In this document: one piece after another, positions 1 through 12,094 of the stretch
Layout: every line of letters begins with the position of its first letter
Position numbering within the stretch: the stretch's first letter is position 1
Origin: Gracilaria domingensis
Taxonomy: Eukaryota; Rhodophyta; Florideophyceae; Gracilariales; Gracilariaceae
Direction: 5' to 3'
Assembly: GCA_022539475.1 (NCBI GenBank)
Contig: VCMS01000012.1
Span: 124,001-188,000 of the forward strand
Length of the DNA stretch: 64,000 nt
Position numbers and translations under genes: made by a program
The notes under the pieces: model-generated
Database searches by the model: none
Told to the model about the DNA's origin: nothing
Seen by the model: only the letters and a program-made list of their open reading frames with translations

Positions 1-77
1 TCGCCTCGCTCCCCACCCCCACCCCTCCGCCCGCTCCCCCCTCGCCTGACCCGTCCCCCCTCCCCTACACCCCCCAG
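1..77 (+). other. 3' end of an intron (pyrimidine tract plus AG acceptor) of the GH35 gene
   Basis: The first 77 bases are almost entirely C and T and end in CCCCCAG at 71-77. Directly after the AG the reading frame gives VFW, the start of a conserved GH35 segment normally preceded by Tyr. An exon starting at 78 supplies AT, so an upstream exon ending in T would complete a Tyr codon (phase 1). The GTG at 80 is an internal Val codon and not a start. The upstream exon or exons lie outside the window. Confidence 0.65.
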
Positions 78-2149
78 ATGTGTTTTGGGCGCACCATGAG
101 CAATCCGCCTCTCGCTATCATTTTGAGGCCTCGCGCGACCTGTTTGCCTATATTGCTGCCGCCGCCCGCGCTGGGCTCTACGTCATTCTGCGTCTCGGCC
201 CGTATGTGTGCGCAGAGGTTTCGTACGGCGGCTTCCCGTTCCACCTCCGAAATCTGCCCCATGTGCGATTCCGCACCGTCAACGCCTCCTTCATGTACCA
301 CGTAGAGCGCTGGGTGCGACACGTCGCCCACCAGCTGCATCACCGCCGCCTGCTCGCCAGCGCTGGCGGCCCCGTCATACTCGTCCAGCTCGAGAACGAG
401 TATCGCATGGTGTCCGACGCGTACGCCGCGCTGGGCACTGCCTATTTGCAATGGATGGCCGACCTGCAGCAACAGCTCAACTTTGGCGTGCCGTCCATCA
501 TGTGCTACGGCGCCGCCGACCGAGTCGTGGAAACCATCAATTCCTTCTACGCCCACCGCGACATTCCCGATCATCGCCGCCGTCACCCGGATCAGCCGCC
601 AGTGTGGACTGAGTGTTGGACCGGCTGGTATGACGTGTGGGGTGCTCCGCACCATCGTCGCCCGCTGCCCGACCTCCTGTATGCCGTCGCCCGTTTCTTT
701 GCCGCTGGAGGCGCCGGCATCAACTATTACATGTGGATGGGCGGCACCAATTTCGGTAGGACTCCCATGTACCTGCAGGCTACGTCCTACGACTACGACG
801 CCCCGATTGACGAGTTTGGCTTCCACACCACCAAGTCTCGCCACCTTGCATTGTTACATTCTGTGCTCAAACAGGGCTTTGAGGCGCACTTTATGGACAA
901 CCGTCAAACGGACCCCCCCCTCGTCGACGGAGTCGTGCAGTGGGGCCACGTGCTGTTTGTGTGCAACGATACCGACCACGTTAAAGCTGCACGCACCCTA
1001 CCGTCCGGCCAATACTATCCGCATCAGCTTAGTGCGCGCAGCGTGCATATTGTGGACGCTCGCTCCATGCAGCTGCTTTTTGACACGTCTACCATACGTC
1101 CCGAGCTAGTCGTCTCGAAAAAGTACCTGCACGTGCGAGCCACACCGTCGCCGTGGAAGCTCGTTTCTGAACCGCTTCCTACACGGCACTCGCTTGGCAA
1201 CACTGACACTCGCGATAGAGTCTCGAGCGATGTGCCGCACGAGCAGCTGACTCTTACAGACGATGACTCTGACTACGCGTTTTACGTAGCACGCTTCGAG
1301 CGCTGCGCCGAGGCTGCACCGTCCGCTGCACCGTGCGCTGCACCGTCCATCGCGCTTCGTTTCGAGGCCGCTGACTTTGTGCGCGTGTTCGTTGACGGTC
1401 GGCCGGTTGCCACGTCACAGCTGCCCCTGTGGGAGGATCGATGGCGCAACCAGTGGGCACAATATCCGGACGGCGAACGCGGCACTGCGCATCAGCTTAC
1501 TGTGCCTGACATCTATGATCAAGCTTTTGAGCTTTGCATCATGTGCAATGCGCTCGGTCTTGTCAAAGGCGACTGGCAGCTCAATAACCAGAACATGGCC
1601 TTTGAGAGGAAGGGATTGTTGTCGGATGTGCAAGTGTCCGGCTGGCAGAGGTGCTCGCAGTGGCAGTGTGTTGGCAGATTGGTTGGTGAGGTTGCGGACT
1701 ACGTGAACCAGCTGCATAACAAGGACTCTAAACCACTGCAAAACCAAGAACAACAAAAAGTCTCAGCGGAGTCTCCAGTATGGGGTGCTTGTGAATTGAA
1801 GGTGAGCAGGCCTTCAGATAGTTGGGTCCTAGACCTCGCAGGGTTTGGAAAGGGTGTGTTGTGGGTGAATGGACATCTGCTTGGGCGCTTTTGGGATATC
1901 AAGGGCACAAGAGGAATTCATGGCTTCTTGACTGGTTCTCCCATTGTTCAGGACGAGCCAGGTACGTACACGCAGCGGTACTATCATGTTCCCAACTGGG
2001 TGCTCCCCGAGTCACCATCCACCGAAGAACTCGTACTTCGGGTCACCATGTTCTTGGAGGCTAGCTTGCAAGAGATGCGACCCCTCAAGCTCATGGAGGT
2101 CAGAGTAGACCCTGATGAAACCTCGATACAAGAAGAGTCGGTGGTTTGA
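78..2149 (+). CDS. Beta-galactosidase, glycoside hydrolase family 35 (5' partial)
   Basis: Hydrolyses terminal beta-D-galactosyl residues by a retaining mechanism; in an alga the likely substrates are cell-wall or storage galactans and galactosides (inference). Counting from the Val codon at 80, residues 1-60 hold the GLYVILRLGPYVCAE block. The acid/base Glu is E107 in QLENEY and the nucleophile is E178 in WTECWTGW. The motifs NYYMWMGGTNFGRT and TSYDYDAPIDEFG follow, all classic for plant-type GH35. The C-terminal galactose-binding jelly-roll part has GKGVLWVNGHLLGRFW and a YYHVPNW motif near residues 590-650. The 689 visible residues compare with roughly 700-850 for the family, so only a short N-terminal exon with a possible signal peptide is missing. 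A 12-nt unit reading Ala-Ala-Pro-Ser/Cys repeats about three times near 1313-1348. The frame stays open to TGA at 2147-2149. Confidence 0.93.
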
Positions 2150-3006
2150 ATAGATTGAGTACAAAACAGCTCTCCTCACTTCGAGGATTAGTTCCACAAG
2201 AGTAGCAGATCCTTGCATGAACTTCTCCTGCCCCAAGCACTATGCACAAGTCCACAGCATGCACCCCACGTACGCACTCTCTACGCATCCGTTAATGCCA
2301 CCTGGGGGCTTTTTCCTGACCAGTATCATGTCCCCAACCTTCATGCGCTTGTTGATGGCTGGCTACTCGGCTGCTCGGATACAGCGCAGATGAATTTGAC
2401 ACTCTTGAAATACAAGGTGTATAGATGTGCTCTGGAACCAACAATACCGATACCATCCTTTTGTAGCACTGTACTTGCCCCACTTCGTACGCAATCTGTT
2501 CAAATCACCATGAACACAATATCCGGATGATTCTGCTTCCTCTATGGCCCCACCGGACTGAAAATCTTCAGCACCCCAAAGCCCAAGCAAACTGCAGGCA
2601 GCGTCATCTCAGAAGAGTGGATATCGCGCCAGAGAATACGATATGGCCCGTACTGGATCCTCTTTATGAGTCGTCGGTTAACTGCTGTAGTTCCCGTTCT
2701 TTCTGCTCTATCTTTTCCAGTTTGGCGTAAAGACACACGGGGCTCAGCGGCATCATCAGCCCATGCAATAGCTTGGAGGCACAAGTTGGAGTGTTGTGTC
2801 GATGAGTTCGATGCGTCAACAATGTTGAAACTGGCAATCAGAAAAATCTCCTCAAGAGATTCAAAGCCATTTGGAAGCAAAATTATCGATTGACGACTTC
2901 GAATGATGCGAGACGTCTGCTCCATCAGAATTTGACCCCATTCGAGAGAATCGTCGGTGCCTCCGCCGTTCATAGGTTGGTTACTCGTTCGAGGGCAACT
3001 CTTCCA
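2150..3006. other. Intergenic region, no supported gene
   Basis: About 860 bases between the beta-galactosidase stop and the first plausible ATG of the phospholipase gene. Short open frames occur on both strands (the largest is a 143-codon minus-strand frame at 2542-2973), but none has a recognisable domain. A short minus-strand stretch near 2280-2335 reads MKVGDMILVRKK and is preceded by TAG. It could be an exon of an unseen gene but cannot be supported alone. The downstream part probably contains the phospholipase promoter and 5' UTR. Confidence 0.4.
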
Positions 3007-5520
3007 ATGAGCAACAAAGTTGTCGTAGATGTTACCTGCTTTCTGCCACCCCCGCCGCTGAATTCCGCCTGTTCTTCAAAGAAGAGAACGCCCAAAGTTT
3101 TTTCCAGCAAAACGATCGTAAACCCCCAATGCGTTTCTCATCCTAAACCCCAGAATCCGTTGCATACTTTAATCTCTATCCTAAATCCCTTCAGACCAGC
3201 CCCTTCCGCGTCCCCGCCGGAGGATTCTGATGGCCTGCATGCTCGTCTTCGCGCCCGCGCTGAAGATGACGGAGTGAAGGCTCGCTTGGCCGCACGACGC
3301 GAGCGGGTGTCAACGCCGGCGCTTCCGGCGCAGAAGCGCCGTCGTCGTCCGGAACCTGAAACACCGAGCGCACCTGTGCAGCGAGCCCGAACTTATGGCA
3401 TTCCAGAAGGAAGGTTGTATGAGTTCGTCTGTGAGGCAATTCGACGACGAGAAGAAGTTGGTGATGGAGACGTAGTGGCTCTCCTTCCCTATGACCTCCA
3501 GAGAAGGTGTATCTAGCAAACAAGTCAAAGTTGAACCGCACAAAGGCAATGGGGTCGAAGAGGCGGATGATTCTGACGGTGGGTGGATAAATGGCCTATG
3601 GGGTTTTGCGGGTAATGCTGTAAGACTTGTTACGTTCCGAGACGTATGGAAAGAGAAAGGCGCGAACGAAGAGTCCGTTTCGGCAGCAGCATATGCTGCC
3701 GCTGTGGAGCGCGACAGCCGTATGGCTGTGGATGCGGATGTGGGAACATCTGCTGCTTCTGCATATGCTGCTGCTGCTGCGATAGCGACATCGGCATTTG
3801 CATCAAGCCCAAGCGAGGCAGAATTGGCCGGACTTAAGGCCGCGGTCGCGGCGGCACGTGCTGTTAATAACGAAGAAGAAGCGAATGTCTTTCTTGATAC
3901 TGTTGGAGTCCGCTCACTTGTCGCAGCTGCAAGCATTTTGTCCGGCAGTGAGAAGGCCACGGCGTTAACTGCGCTAGCGAATCTAGCCATCATCGTGCCG
4001 AAGTCCCGCTCTGCTATGCTGAACGCTAGTGGAAACATCGTTCAGACTTTATCAGATGTCATTCACCAGTCTGGTTGCTTTGGGGCTCAGGCTGTAGGAG
4101 GCCTATGGTACACGGAAGCAGTTGTGAGTGGAACTCATCTGCTTGGGTCTCTGGCTTTGGAAAGAGGTGTAGGACAAGAAGCAAGGAAGGTAATGGCATG
4201 CGACAAAGAGCTTATTAGGAATCTAACTCGTTTGGCCGGCGGGTTAAAGAACGGAGAGCCCGAAGGTGCGGCTCGGGCGGCACGTAGAGCCCTTGGTGCG
4301 ATTGGTGTTAACAAATGGAGACCAAGAATGCCTGGCCAGAGGGGCTTACGTATCTTGTGCATCGATGGCGGTGGTACCCGCGCAATCATGGCGTTCGAAA
4401 CGGTACGTGTTGTCCTGAAGACAGATTTCCCGAGAAGTCAGATCAACTTTGTATTCCCTGGCGTACTATTCTAATACGATATGTGTAATGTTTCCTAACG
4501 ATCTCGCACGTTTTGTATCTTTGGCACATGCAGCTTAAACAGCTCAAGCGAATAACAGGTTGTGAAATTCATGAAATGTTCGACATCATAGGCGGGACGA
4601 GTACCGGTGCAATTGTCGCCGCTTCGATCGGCATTGTTCATAAAACGGTCGAGGAGGTCGAAGTGTTGTACAGAGACATGATTGGAAAGATATTTGCCAA
4701 GCATCCGGTGAACGGTCCGAAGATGTTGCTGACTCGCGCATACTATGATACAAGTGTACTAGAATCAACTCTGAAGCAAGAGTGCGGAAAGGGCATCTTC
4801 ATCGATTCCTTGGCAGAAGAAAACATGAATCGAGTCTTTGTCGTAAGTTCAGTCATGTCCAGAAATCCGAAAGAGTTGCACGTATTTCGCAATTATACCT
4901 ACCCTGTTGGGCACGAGAGTCGATATGATGGAACCACGGAAGCGCAGTTATGGGAAGGTCTTAGGGCTTCGTCGGCGGCACCCACATTCTTTTCAGAAAT
5001 CCGAGTCAACGGGGAACTCCATGCCGACGGAGCAATCGTCGCGAATAACCCAACCGCAGTTGCACTACATGAAACAAAGTGCATGTATCCTGGTGTACCG
5101 ATCGAACTCGTGGTTTCACTCGGAAACGGATTGAGTCCCGCGGCTGTGCAGGAGGAAAATGAAGCTGGTAAGAAGAATGTTGGCTGGGGCGATGTTGTTG
5201 GATCCATCGTAGCATCAGCGACAGCAACAGAGGTTGTACACCACGCAATGCAAGATCTTTTTCCAGAGGACAAATACTTTCGCTTCAACCCCACGACTGA
5301 GAATACTCAAATCGACGAGACCCATCCTGAAACCTTAGCTACTTTTGTCAAGGAAGCACATGAATACATAGCAAATAACCGCAAAGACTTCGAGAAAGTC
5401 GCGCGCATTCTAAGACCGAAAACTCCTCGCTCACTCTGGAAACGCTTTCGAGATGCACTGGGCAAAGAGCTGCAGGAGTTACAAAGCGGAAGTGACGATG
5501 ACTTGTACCTGCCTAACTGA
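3007..5520 (+). CDS. Patatin-like calcium-independent phospholipase with ARM-like repeats (spliced)
   Basis: Predicted lipid acyl hydrolase using a Ser-Asp dyad, resembling PNPLA8/iPLA2-gamma and the plant ARM-repeat patatin proteins. The oxyanion loop IDGGGTRA lies just before 4402, the nucleophile motif GTSTG at about 4597-4611 and the catalytic Asp in DGAIVANNP near 5028-5054. Upstream, 3660-4310 encodes an Ala-rich segment and alpha-helical ARM-like repeats. An intron at 4403-4533 (GTACGT...GCAG, phase 0) joins the two blocks exactly. A second intron at 3414-3516 (phase 2) is the simplest way to connect the basic N-terminal frame (3007-3413) to the ARM frame. Alternatively translation starts at ATG 3491 and the N-terminal frame is not part of this protein. 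The start is therefore uncertain, while the catalytic part is secure. The C-terminus is acidic (SDDDLY) and ends at TGA 5518-5520. Confidence 0.8.
3414..3516 (+). other. Possible intron in the phospholipase 5' region
   Basis: 103 bases from GTTGTA to CTAG. Splicing in phase 2 makes an AGC codon and moves the basic N-terminal frame into the ARM/patatin frame. The interval is itself open in the upstream frame and looks codon-like (it contains LPYDLQRR), so a frameshift or an independent start at 3491 remains possible. Confidence 0.35.
4403..4533 (+). other. Intron in the patatin-like phospholipase gene
   Basis: 131 bases with donor GTACGT and acceptor CACATGCAG. Removing it joins ...IMAFET to LKQLKRITG in phase 0, matching the spacing between GGGTR and GTSTG in patatins. 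Without splicing the upstream frame reads into stops near 4472. Confidence 0.88.
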
Positions 5521-5950
5521 AATGTCTGACTGTTACGGACTATCGCGACGTACTTGGATAAGAACCTCGTTAAACAGATCGAAAACCAGAGGGTTTTCCC
5601 AGCTCAAGAGTGTTGACTCTTGATCGCTTCAGCTTCATGTATCCACAGGGTATTGTGTGCGGTATTGCTCCCGACGCACCCTCTCGTCCAGAGACGATTC
5701 CGCTTTGCTACGACCCCTTGAAGTATTTCGATAACTGTGGGAAGCTCGCCACAGTCTTTGATTGTTTTGTTTATTATCAAATGTTACTCCGCGTGGTGGC
5801 ACTTAACTGAGCTCGCCTCGTGGCCAAGAGGCACCTGATCGAAGAGCCAAGCTATATATGCAGAAGCGAGTGTTTCTCAAATGTGAGCTGTAGTTATATG
5901 GGTACTGAATTGGTATCATTAGTTCGATTCTAACTATATGGAGAGATCTA
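5521..5950. other. Intergenic region between convergent genes
   Basis: 430 bases holding the 3' flanks of the phospholipase (+) and the FLZ-like gene (-). A 66-codon plus-strand frame at 5610-5810 has no recognisable domain. Nothing else is supported. Confidence 0.5.
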
Positions 5951-6502
5951 TCAATTCACATTTGTGGAGTCTGGAAGGGGAAGGTTGAAGCTGACAACCG
6001 GTTTCTCCTTCAAAGTTGTACCCCCACCAAAGTTGCAATAGTATCCAAAAAGAGCGTTACCACCGGTTCCACCAAAGTCATCGTCCGATTCGGTATCGTT
6101 TGAGGAGGCAGCCAACAACTCTTCATCATTAAGCACCAAAGGTTCCCGGCGGCGTCTTTTCGGTTTGTCCTTCTTCGCAGCAGCCCTCTTGGCGCGACGG
6201 TAGCGGCTTCCATTGGTATCGAGCATAGCTGTCCATCGACAGTTCTGGCTGCAATAGGACTCTGACTGCTCGTTGAAGATATCAAAGGTGCCGTCCACGT
6301 AGAGAGGCCTTGAGCAGTTGCCGCACAGATCGTTGAGAGCTACCTTCACATCAGAAAGAATTTCGGGGAGAACGCCAGCCTTTTCGAAACGGGAAAAGCG
6401 CCCCACGTTCGATCGAGGTCTAGCAGAAGTGAACGTTGCGGTGCTGTGGTCTGCGAAACGCACCCTTTGACCCGGCATAGCTTTCTGCGGGAAGGAGAGC
6501 AA
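5951..6502 (-). CDS. Small FLZ-like (DUF581-type) zinc-finger protein
   Basis: A 183-residue protein with one recognisable module. Residues 59-90 read LCGNC...YCSQNCRW, with C60, C63, C84 and C88 placed C-x2-C-x20-C-x3-C. A hydrophobic or aromatic residue and Ser flank the third Cys, and Arg follows the last. This is the pattern of the plant FCS-like zinc finger (FLZ), whose members act as adaptors of SnRK1 kinase. Orthology and partner are inferred only from the motif. The N-terminus (1-45) is basic and Ser/Arg-rich. Residues 100-122 form a strongly basic, possibly nuclear-localising tract (KKDKPKRRRRE) followed by an acidic Ser/Asp stretch. The gene is intronless, with the ATG at 6500-6502 chosen as the first in frame; a second Met lies at residue 9. 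A MYND- or TRASH-like finger is the main alternative. Confidence 0.6.
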   Translation of the reverse strand: MLSFPQKAMPGQRVRFADHSTATFTSARPRSNVGRFSRFEKAGVLPEILSDVKVALNDLCGNCSRPLYVDGTFDIFNEQSESYCSQNCRWTAMLDTNGSRYRRAKRAAAKKDKPKRRRREPLVLNDEELLAASSNDTESDDDFGGTGGNALFGYYCNFGGGTTLKEKPVVSFNLPLPDSTNVN

Positions 6503-9500
6503 TCCGAGGAGGTCGCTGGTAACGAGAAAGGTTGCACAGAGTCTGGAATCCGCGTGGGTTGCGCTGGGAGGTTATATGGGACGACGGTCGGTAACTGTCG
6601 GTTTTCACGTGGAGACGCGTTCTCGAGGAGGCAAAATGCACCGTGACGTGACATCTGGTTCATGAGAGGCCGAGGAATAACCAACAATTGGGAAAGATAT
6701 TCGAAGATGCTGAGCCGCATCGAAATGCAAACGAATGATGGATAGATACGGTTGGGTGGCGTCTGGTGTCGTGTCAACCGTGATGGTGGAACAGACATGA
6801 ATCGTTCCAAAGTAACCGTGCGGAAGTCACGCCGCGCTCCATCGAGAATCTCCCCACAATGCTCACGAGCGTGCGTCGCGCTCCGCACGCGCGAGTGCCG
6901 ACCGAATGTTGACCGGTTGTGGGAGTCTCCAACAGCGGCAAAGCGTAAGCCACGTGCAATGGCTGAACCAAGATAGTTTCGAGTCGCGAAGCCGCGACTC
7001 TTTGCCAGTGCTGCGCCAAGTCGAATTTGGGACTTGGGTGAGAGAGACAGCCGTTCGTTGGCAATGTATTGACTCCGAAGGGACACACTCACCCCGACTC
7101 ACCTCGATCTCGATTGTGATGTGAATAACAAAGGACCATTGGAATTACCAAACGAAAATACGATGGGACGCTTGCCTCTTAGTTCGGCTCTCTCCCTCTC
7201 ACTTAAGCCTAGCTTGCACTATGATTGCGGAAAACAATCATCCTATTCCTATTGCTACCAACTCTGCATATGTAGTTCTGCCTCGCTACGGTCCCATTCT
7301 CGTCGCTGATTAGACTTCAGAGAAAAGATCCTCCCTTTCTATCAGGTGGTTACTCAAGAAGACTCACTTTGCCCGGTTTAGCGGTTTAGTTCCTTGTGAA
7401 CCCTACCTGTGGGCGTTGAGTGAAACCTTCAACCGGGGTAAATCCTGCATCCAGGCGAACCTACACAGCACAAAAACAAAAGACTGTTTTGTTTCTGCTC
7501 TCCTGCGTAATACTAGTTTGCAAGGAAACGTTATTGAGTGCTCCTTTTCGGACTTCTTCCAACTAAACCCGCTTCTCGCTCCTCGTTCACCGGTGGTAAT
7601 GTTCTTGAGATAAGCTAATGTCTCTCATGGCAGCGGCAAACTGGCGAAGGGCATTGTGCAGATCAAACAGTTCTGCTTTACTGCGATGTGCTTTTACAAT
7701 GCCAAAGAGAACATTATGCCAGCCTGAAACATGGCTTCCGCAATGGACCGGAGATGTTTACGGCGGTTTTCTTCTCAACTCGAGCCCGTGGAAGCTTTCT
7801 GGTATAACGCTACTACGGGTTTCGTAATTCGACGGAGGCATTTCTCAGTTCTGACGGATTCTTGTCCATCGCTGTGTGTTACAGTAACATATCAGACACG
7901 AGACGAAGGGGACAGCACGATATACAACAAAACCGATAGTGGCTAAGGAATGCAGGCTTTCGACTCCTGGCGCCGGATCATGCGACCGACGCATCTTCCA
8001 CATGGGAGACTGGCGAACAGTGAGACACAAAAACGGCACTTTTCGATAATCATTGCGAGATGCCTTTGGGCGAAACAAGTGAAGATACCGACGTATGTAT
8101 ATCCAGTTGATCTTACGACGTATTTTCCATTGATCCCAGAGGAGTGAAATCGAGCCGATTTTGTTGCAAGCTGGCAGACGGAGAATGTCGCTTCATCAAA
8201 GAGCAGCAATCACAGCGGTTCAGCGTGCAGGAGATAGAAAGAACGAAATCTCTGCAAGTCCATATGAATTGCGAATCATCGCACCAACCAGAAAACATAG
8301 TCAATAGATCATCATTGTGATGAATCGTTGAGCGATGATGTATACCCGCCATCGTCGTGCCCCCGACAAATACCAAGAGTAGCGATCGAACGCTATGGAT
8401 TATGAAAGTGAAGATTGGGGCAGGGTTTCGTGGAAGGAACAGCGCATCGAAGGAAACAGATTGTGCTGCGCCATTAGAATAGATCTACTCTGTCACACAC
8501 ACGTCACAAAAGTTTCATCGTTCGGAGCAGTGTGTGGAGAACTGAATTCGAATCGAATCTTACCCTAAACTTCCTGGAGGCGGATACCGTGGACTGCATG
8601 CGAATCGTTCTGACTGCTCACTATTCTTTCATGCAATCCCAGAATTCCAACGGCCCATATGCCACCACCAAAATGATAATCTATGGAGTTCACTGTCACA
8701 TGGCCCGAGTTACGTTAAGAACCCTAGGGGTGTCGAGACTATCAACGTAACGCGTGGCCAATCATATTGTCCTCCTTGCTGGATGTTGCCTCTGCATTGA
8801 ACCGTCCGCAACTGGTTCTCATCTCATGTCACTCTGTCCAACTCTTGCGAGCAAGCGGAAGTCTTTCACTGGTAACGTATCGGTTTAGCCGGTCTCGGTG
8901 ATTAAAAATTCCTTGTATCTGGCTGGTATTCGTCCAGACCAGATCGAACCCTATCGGTGGACACACTGGTCCGTGAAAGAGTAGGTTCCATAGTGCACCT
9001 CGTGGCCAAGTATAAAGCTCAGATGACATAACATTTTCCCGTTTTCCTCTTCCAGTCTGTCAAGAAGGGTATTCCTGGCATCTTGTGATAAGCGCAAGGA
9101 TAGGATTTAGTCCGAAAGATAGCTGGGTCGTGGAATAATAGGGTAGAAGGATACCTGCTAAGATTTGTTGTCCCTATTGGTCATCGGCACGAAATCTGGC
9201 GCCGACGAACCAATGCCGAGACTGGCAGCACCGCCAAGATAACTTGCAACGCGAATGAAGATCATTCGAAAATTTTCCGCCGCGAGATGGAAATGCGGTG
9301 GAGAAAGTGCGTTTGTGATGTGCATCTCAAAGGCAATCTGTCGTTACCGACGGTAGGCTATTGTGCGTGGAAGAGGACCTGGGTGTGATATTACAGACGT
9401 ACTTTCCGTGAATCTCTGCGTTTCAGTTTCCATGACGATACGCAATGCATAGACCTAAGTGTGAGTTTGGGTTAGAAGCAAAGTGCTGGTCCCTGTCCCT

Positions 9501-10083
9501 TTGCAACTGTTCATTGGGTGTCTATGAAGGTGTTTGCGAAGGTGTGCAAAGCGAGTGCTTGTTTTCGTGGACTTCGTTATCTCGCCCTTTCTCTCTCATT
9601 CACCCGTATGCTCTTGGCAGCTACGTCACACTACCCTTAAGGGTAGCAAACATTGTCACTCTTCAAAAGACACTTTCCCTCACGCTTTGGCCAACACCTT
9701 TTTTGTCCACTTTTAACGATAGTCTCCCCTCCATTAATATCTTCCGCAGGATGCCCGTAATTACCGGAGTTAACGGCTGCCAGCATTCCGAATTCCATAT
9801 CTTCTGAAGGTAGCAACTTACAGCACTTATTCAAAGGATACAAACCGCAACCCTGAAGAAGTAATAGCCGTGCCACGTCAGACTTGAGCAATATTCGATT
9901 CATTCGTGGTCTGGGTTCCTGGTCCAGGAATCTGAACAAAGCTTCTTGTCACGCAAACCCTTATGGCGTAGCGAGATTATGCCATGCGCGATATGAACAC
10001 CTTCAGACTGATGAGACATAAATACCCTAGAGAAACACACGTTCAGCGCAAGCAAGCGTGAACAAAAATCAAAAGATACTGCA
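6503..10083. other. Gene-poor region upstream of the FLZ-like gene
   Basis: About 3.6 kb without a supported gene. The part near 6503-7100 is the likely promoter and 5' UTR of the minus-strand FLZ-like gene. A 248-codon minus-strand frame at 6346-7092 overlaps the start of that gene and shows no domain. From 7100 to 10083 all frames are short. I see no LTR, tRNA or recognisable transposon protein here; it may be heavily decayed repeat DNA. Confidence 0.5.
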
Positions 10084-10545
10084 CGGGGGTTTTTTCCAGG
10101 GTTTTCCCGGACGGACTACACTAGGGTTGGACGACGGTGAGAGGCTACGGACTGGTTCTTGCACCTGGTTTCGCCGATGATATGAGGATTGGGTGAAAAG
10201 AACGTCGCTCATGGTTTCTTGAGTGGCCAACGTGGTACATGCGGAGCGCCTTGTCGTGGTGTGCCCCTCTGCCGACGGTCTCTAGAGGATGAATGAAGAG
10301 ATGAAAGGGAGAAAGATGGCGATAAGCGTCGGTAGCAAAACGCCCGCGGTCGGAAACACCTAAGATATCTAATACTATCTCATCGTAGTCCAGCAAGTGT
10401 AGTGCAGCTACTGGTTAGTAGTTAGTGGCTGCGGTGTAGAGGTATTATAGGTCGTTGGGTCTTTAGCAAACCCACTGGTAGAAGCGTAATTAGCTTCACC
10501 GTTCCATAAAGGAGGAGGAGAGAGAGGAAGATACTGCATCAAAGA
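10084..10545. repeat. Dispersed repeat family R1, copy 1
   Basis: About 460 bases nearly identical to 50165-50612. The shared tract runs from CGGGGGTTTTTTCCAGGG to the GGAGGAGGAGAGAGAGG tract. By eye the differences are a few substitutions and short indels near 10310, 10422 and 10500. A diverged relative lies at 16739-17690. See the entries for those copies for the coding hint. Confidence 0.9.
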
Positions 10546-12094
10546 AACCGGAGTCTCTTCTCACTTTCCGGCATACACAAAAGTTCTGATGAGGAAGAAG
10601 AATGTCGGGTGGCATTTCGGCCTCCTGCTAATGAAATGCGTCTGCACTCTGGACCTGATGCCCGACAACGCTCGCTAAATTGCTGCTCTTTCACAGAAAG
10701 CATCCTGGCATGAGTCTACCAAGGGGGGTTTGAGTAGAGTGCTGATTAGCTGCGAGGTTCCGAGAGGTGTCAAGATGTCAACAACCTCAAAAGAAGGGCA
10801 CTGCGCAAGACAAAATGGATGTATGTGAACATAAGCAGCTGTGCAATTGGTGGGAAGGATGATCTCTTTCCAATCGGGGAATTCAAAAGAAAAGCGGGAG
10901 ATGCAAACGATCGCATTTGAGATTGCAGCCTCCACAGCCAAAAGGCAAGTTGTCTGGAGATAAAATGTGGACCAGAGGGTTCAGTAGCAAGACGTTGATG
11001 CCAGGGAACAACACGTTGTACGAATGGTGCAGGTGGGAGAATGGTGGGCCTTCAAAAGCCGAAATAAAGCTGACATGGAGGTCGAATGTTGTGATTCATG
11101 ACATGTGAATCATGATCAGGATGATTAGGGTTGGTGCGCATCGGGCGCAGATGACAACATATCGCACTAGTATTATCTATCTGCACGTACACATGTAGCT
11201 GAGCTTCTGGCATACGTTGTGACTGCGAATGCTTCCCTAGTTGGTTTGTTCTTCAAATCCCACTCAGCGTCACGTAGCATATGGGGCCAAGATCAAAGTG
11301 ATATGTACGGTTGCCTATCTTGACGCAGAATCGGCGGCTGTGGTAGGGAAAAGGCTATCCTTGATATAAGGATATCCTTAATAACTTGATCTTATGGTAA
11401 GGATACCATCGGCATAGTCAATGCAGACGCGTGGCAAGAGCAGGCGCAATCCGATAGATCATGCACGTGTTTCGCGGCACTAGCTGCCGTATATCGGACC
11501 AAAGCCTCGGAACTATACATCTATTAATATCGCTGCATATGTTCAACGCTTGAAAAAGAACAATGATGTGCAGTCTTTACACTTGAGGAAGCAGAGTTCC
11601 AGTGACTCTCGAATGTTCCCAATAACGTCACAATTCTTTTGCTTCGTCATCTCTTTCTAGCGCAGCTCCATACAAGGCTACCAAGGGTAGTGTAGAACCC
11701 TATCTTCGACATGTATCTGACGTTGTTCGTTAACGCATTTTGCCGATCTGCAATCTCAGAATTGATTTCCCAACCCGCGATGGGGCACTCCTGCGTAGAG
11801 CAAGTAAACGGTACGTTATGCTCTTGCAAATGCACCCATCCAGTCAAATGGTTGACCAGTCTCTTTCCACCCCAGAAAATGCGCTCAGCAAATCGTCTGA
11901 GCTAATCTTGCATACCATGCATGTTGCTTGGTCAAGAGTTTACCTTTTTCGGTTAATTCTGCAGCGTTGTTCTCCGGAGCATCCTGATGATGCTTGATTG
12001 CCAAAGGAGTTTCGAATCTGTATCTTACCCTAACCTTCTCAAGATTTTGCTTCTGACATCCCTAGTTTGCGACAGAGCATCACTGCGACTTACA
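10546..12094. other. Gene-poor region upstream of the methyltransferase trio
   Basis: About 1.55 kb with only short frames. A 14-nt perfect palindrome (TAAGGATATCCTTA) lies at 11367-11380 inside AT-rich DNA. The last few hundred bases should contain the promoter of the methyltransferase starting at 12095. The frame of that gene is open back to 11987, but the added residues have no family similarity. Confidence 0.45.

Noticed and set aside
2542..2973. 143-codon minus-strand frame between the beta-galactosidase and the phospholipase
   Set aside because: No recognisable domain or partner exon. Continuing frames to the left break repeatedly. It could be a degenerate gene but cannot be supported.
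5870..5945. Possible tRNA T-arm (AGTTCGATTCT)
   Set aside because: No matching acceptor stem, D-arm or anticodon arm around it.
6346..7092. 248-codon minus-strand frame
   Set aside because: It overlaps the start of the FLZ-like gene in another phase, has no domain, and its Arg/Ser/Leu-rich content looks like a chance opening in a 5' flank.
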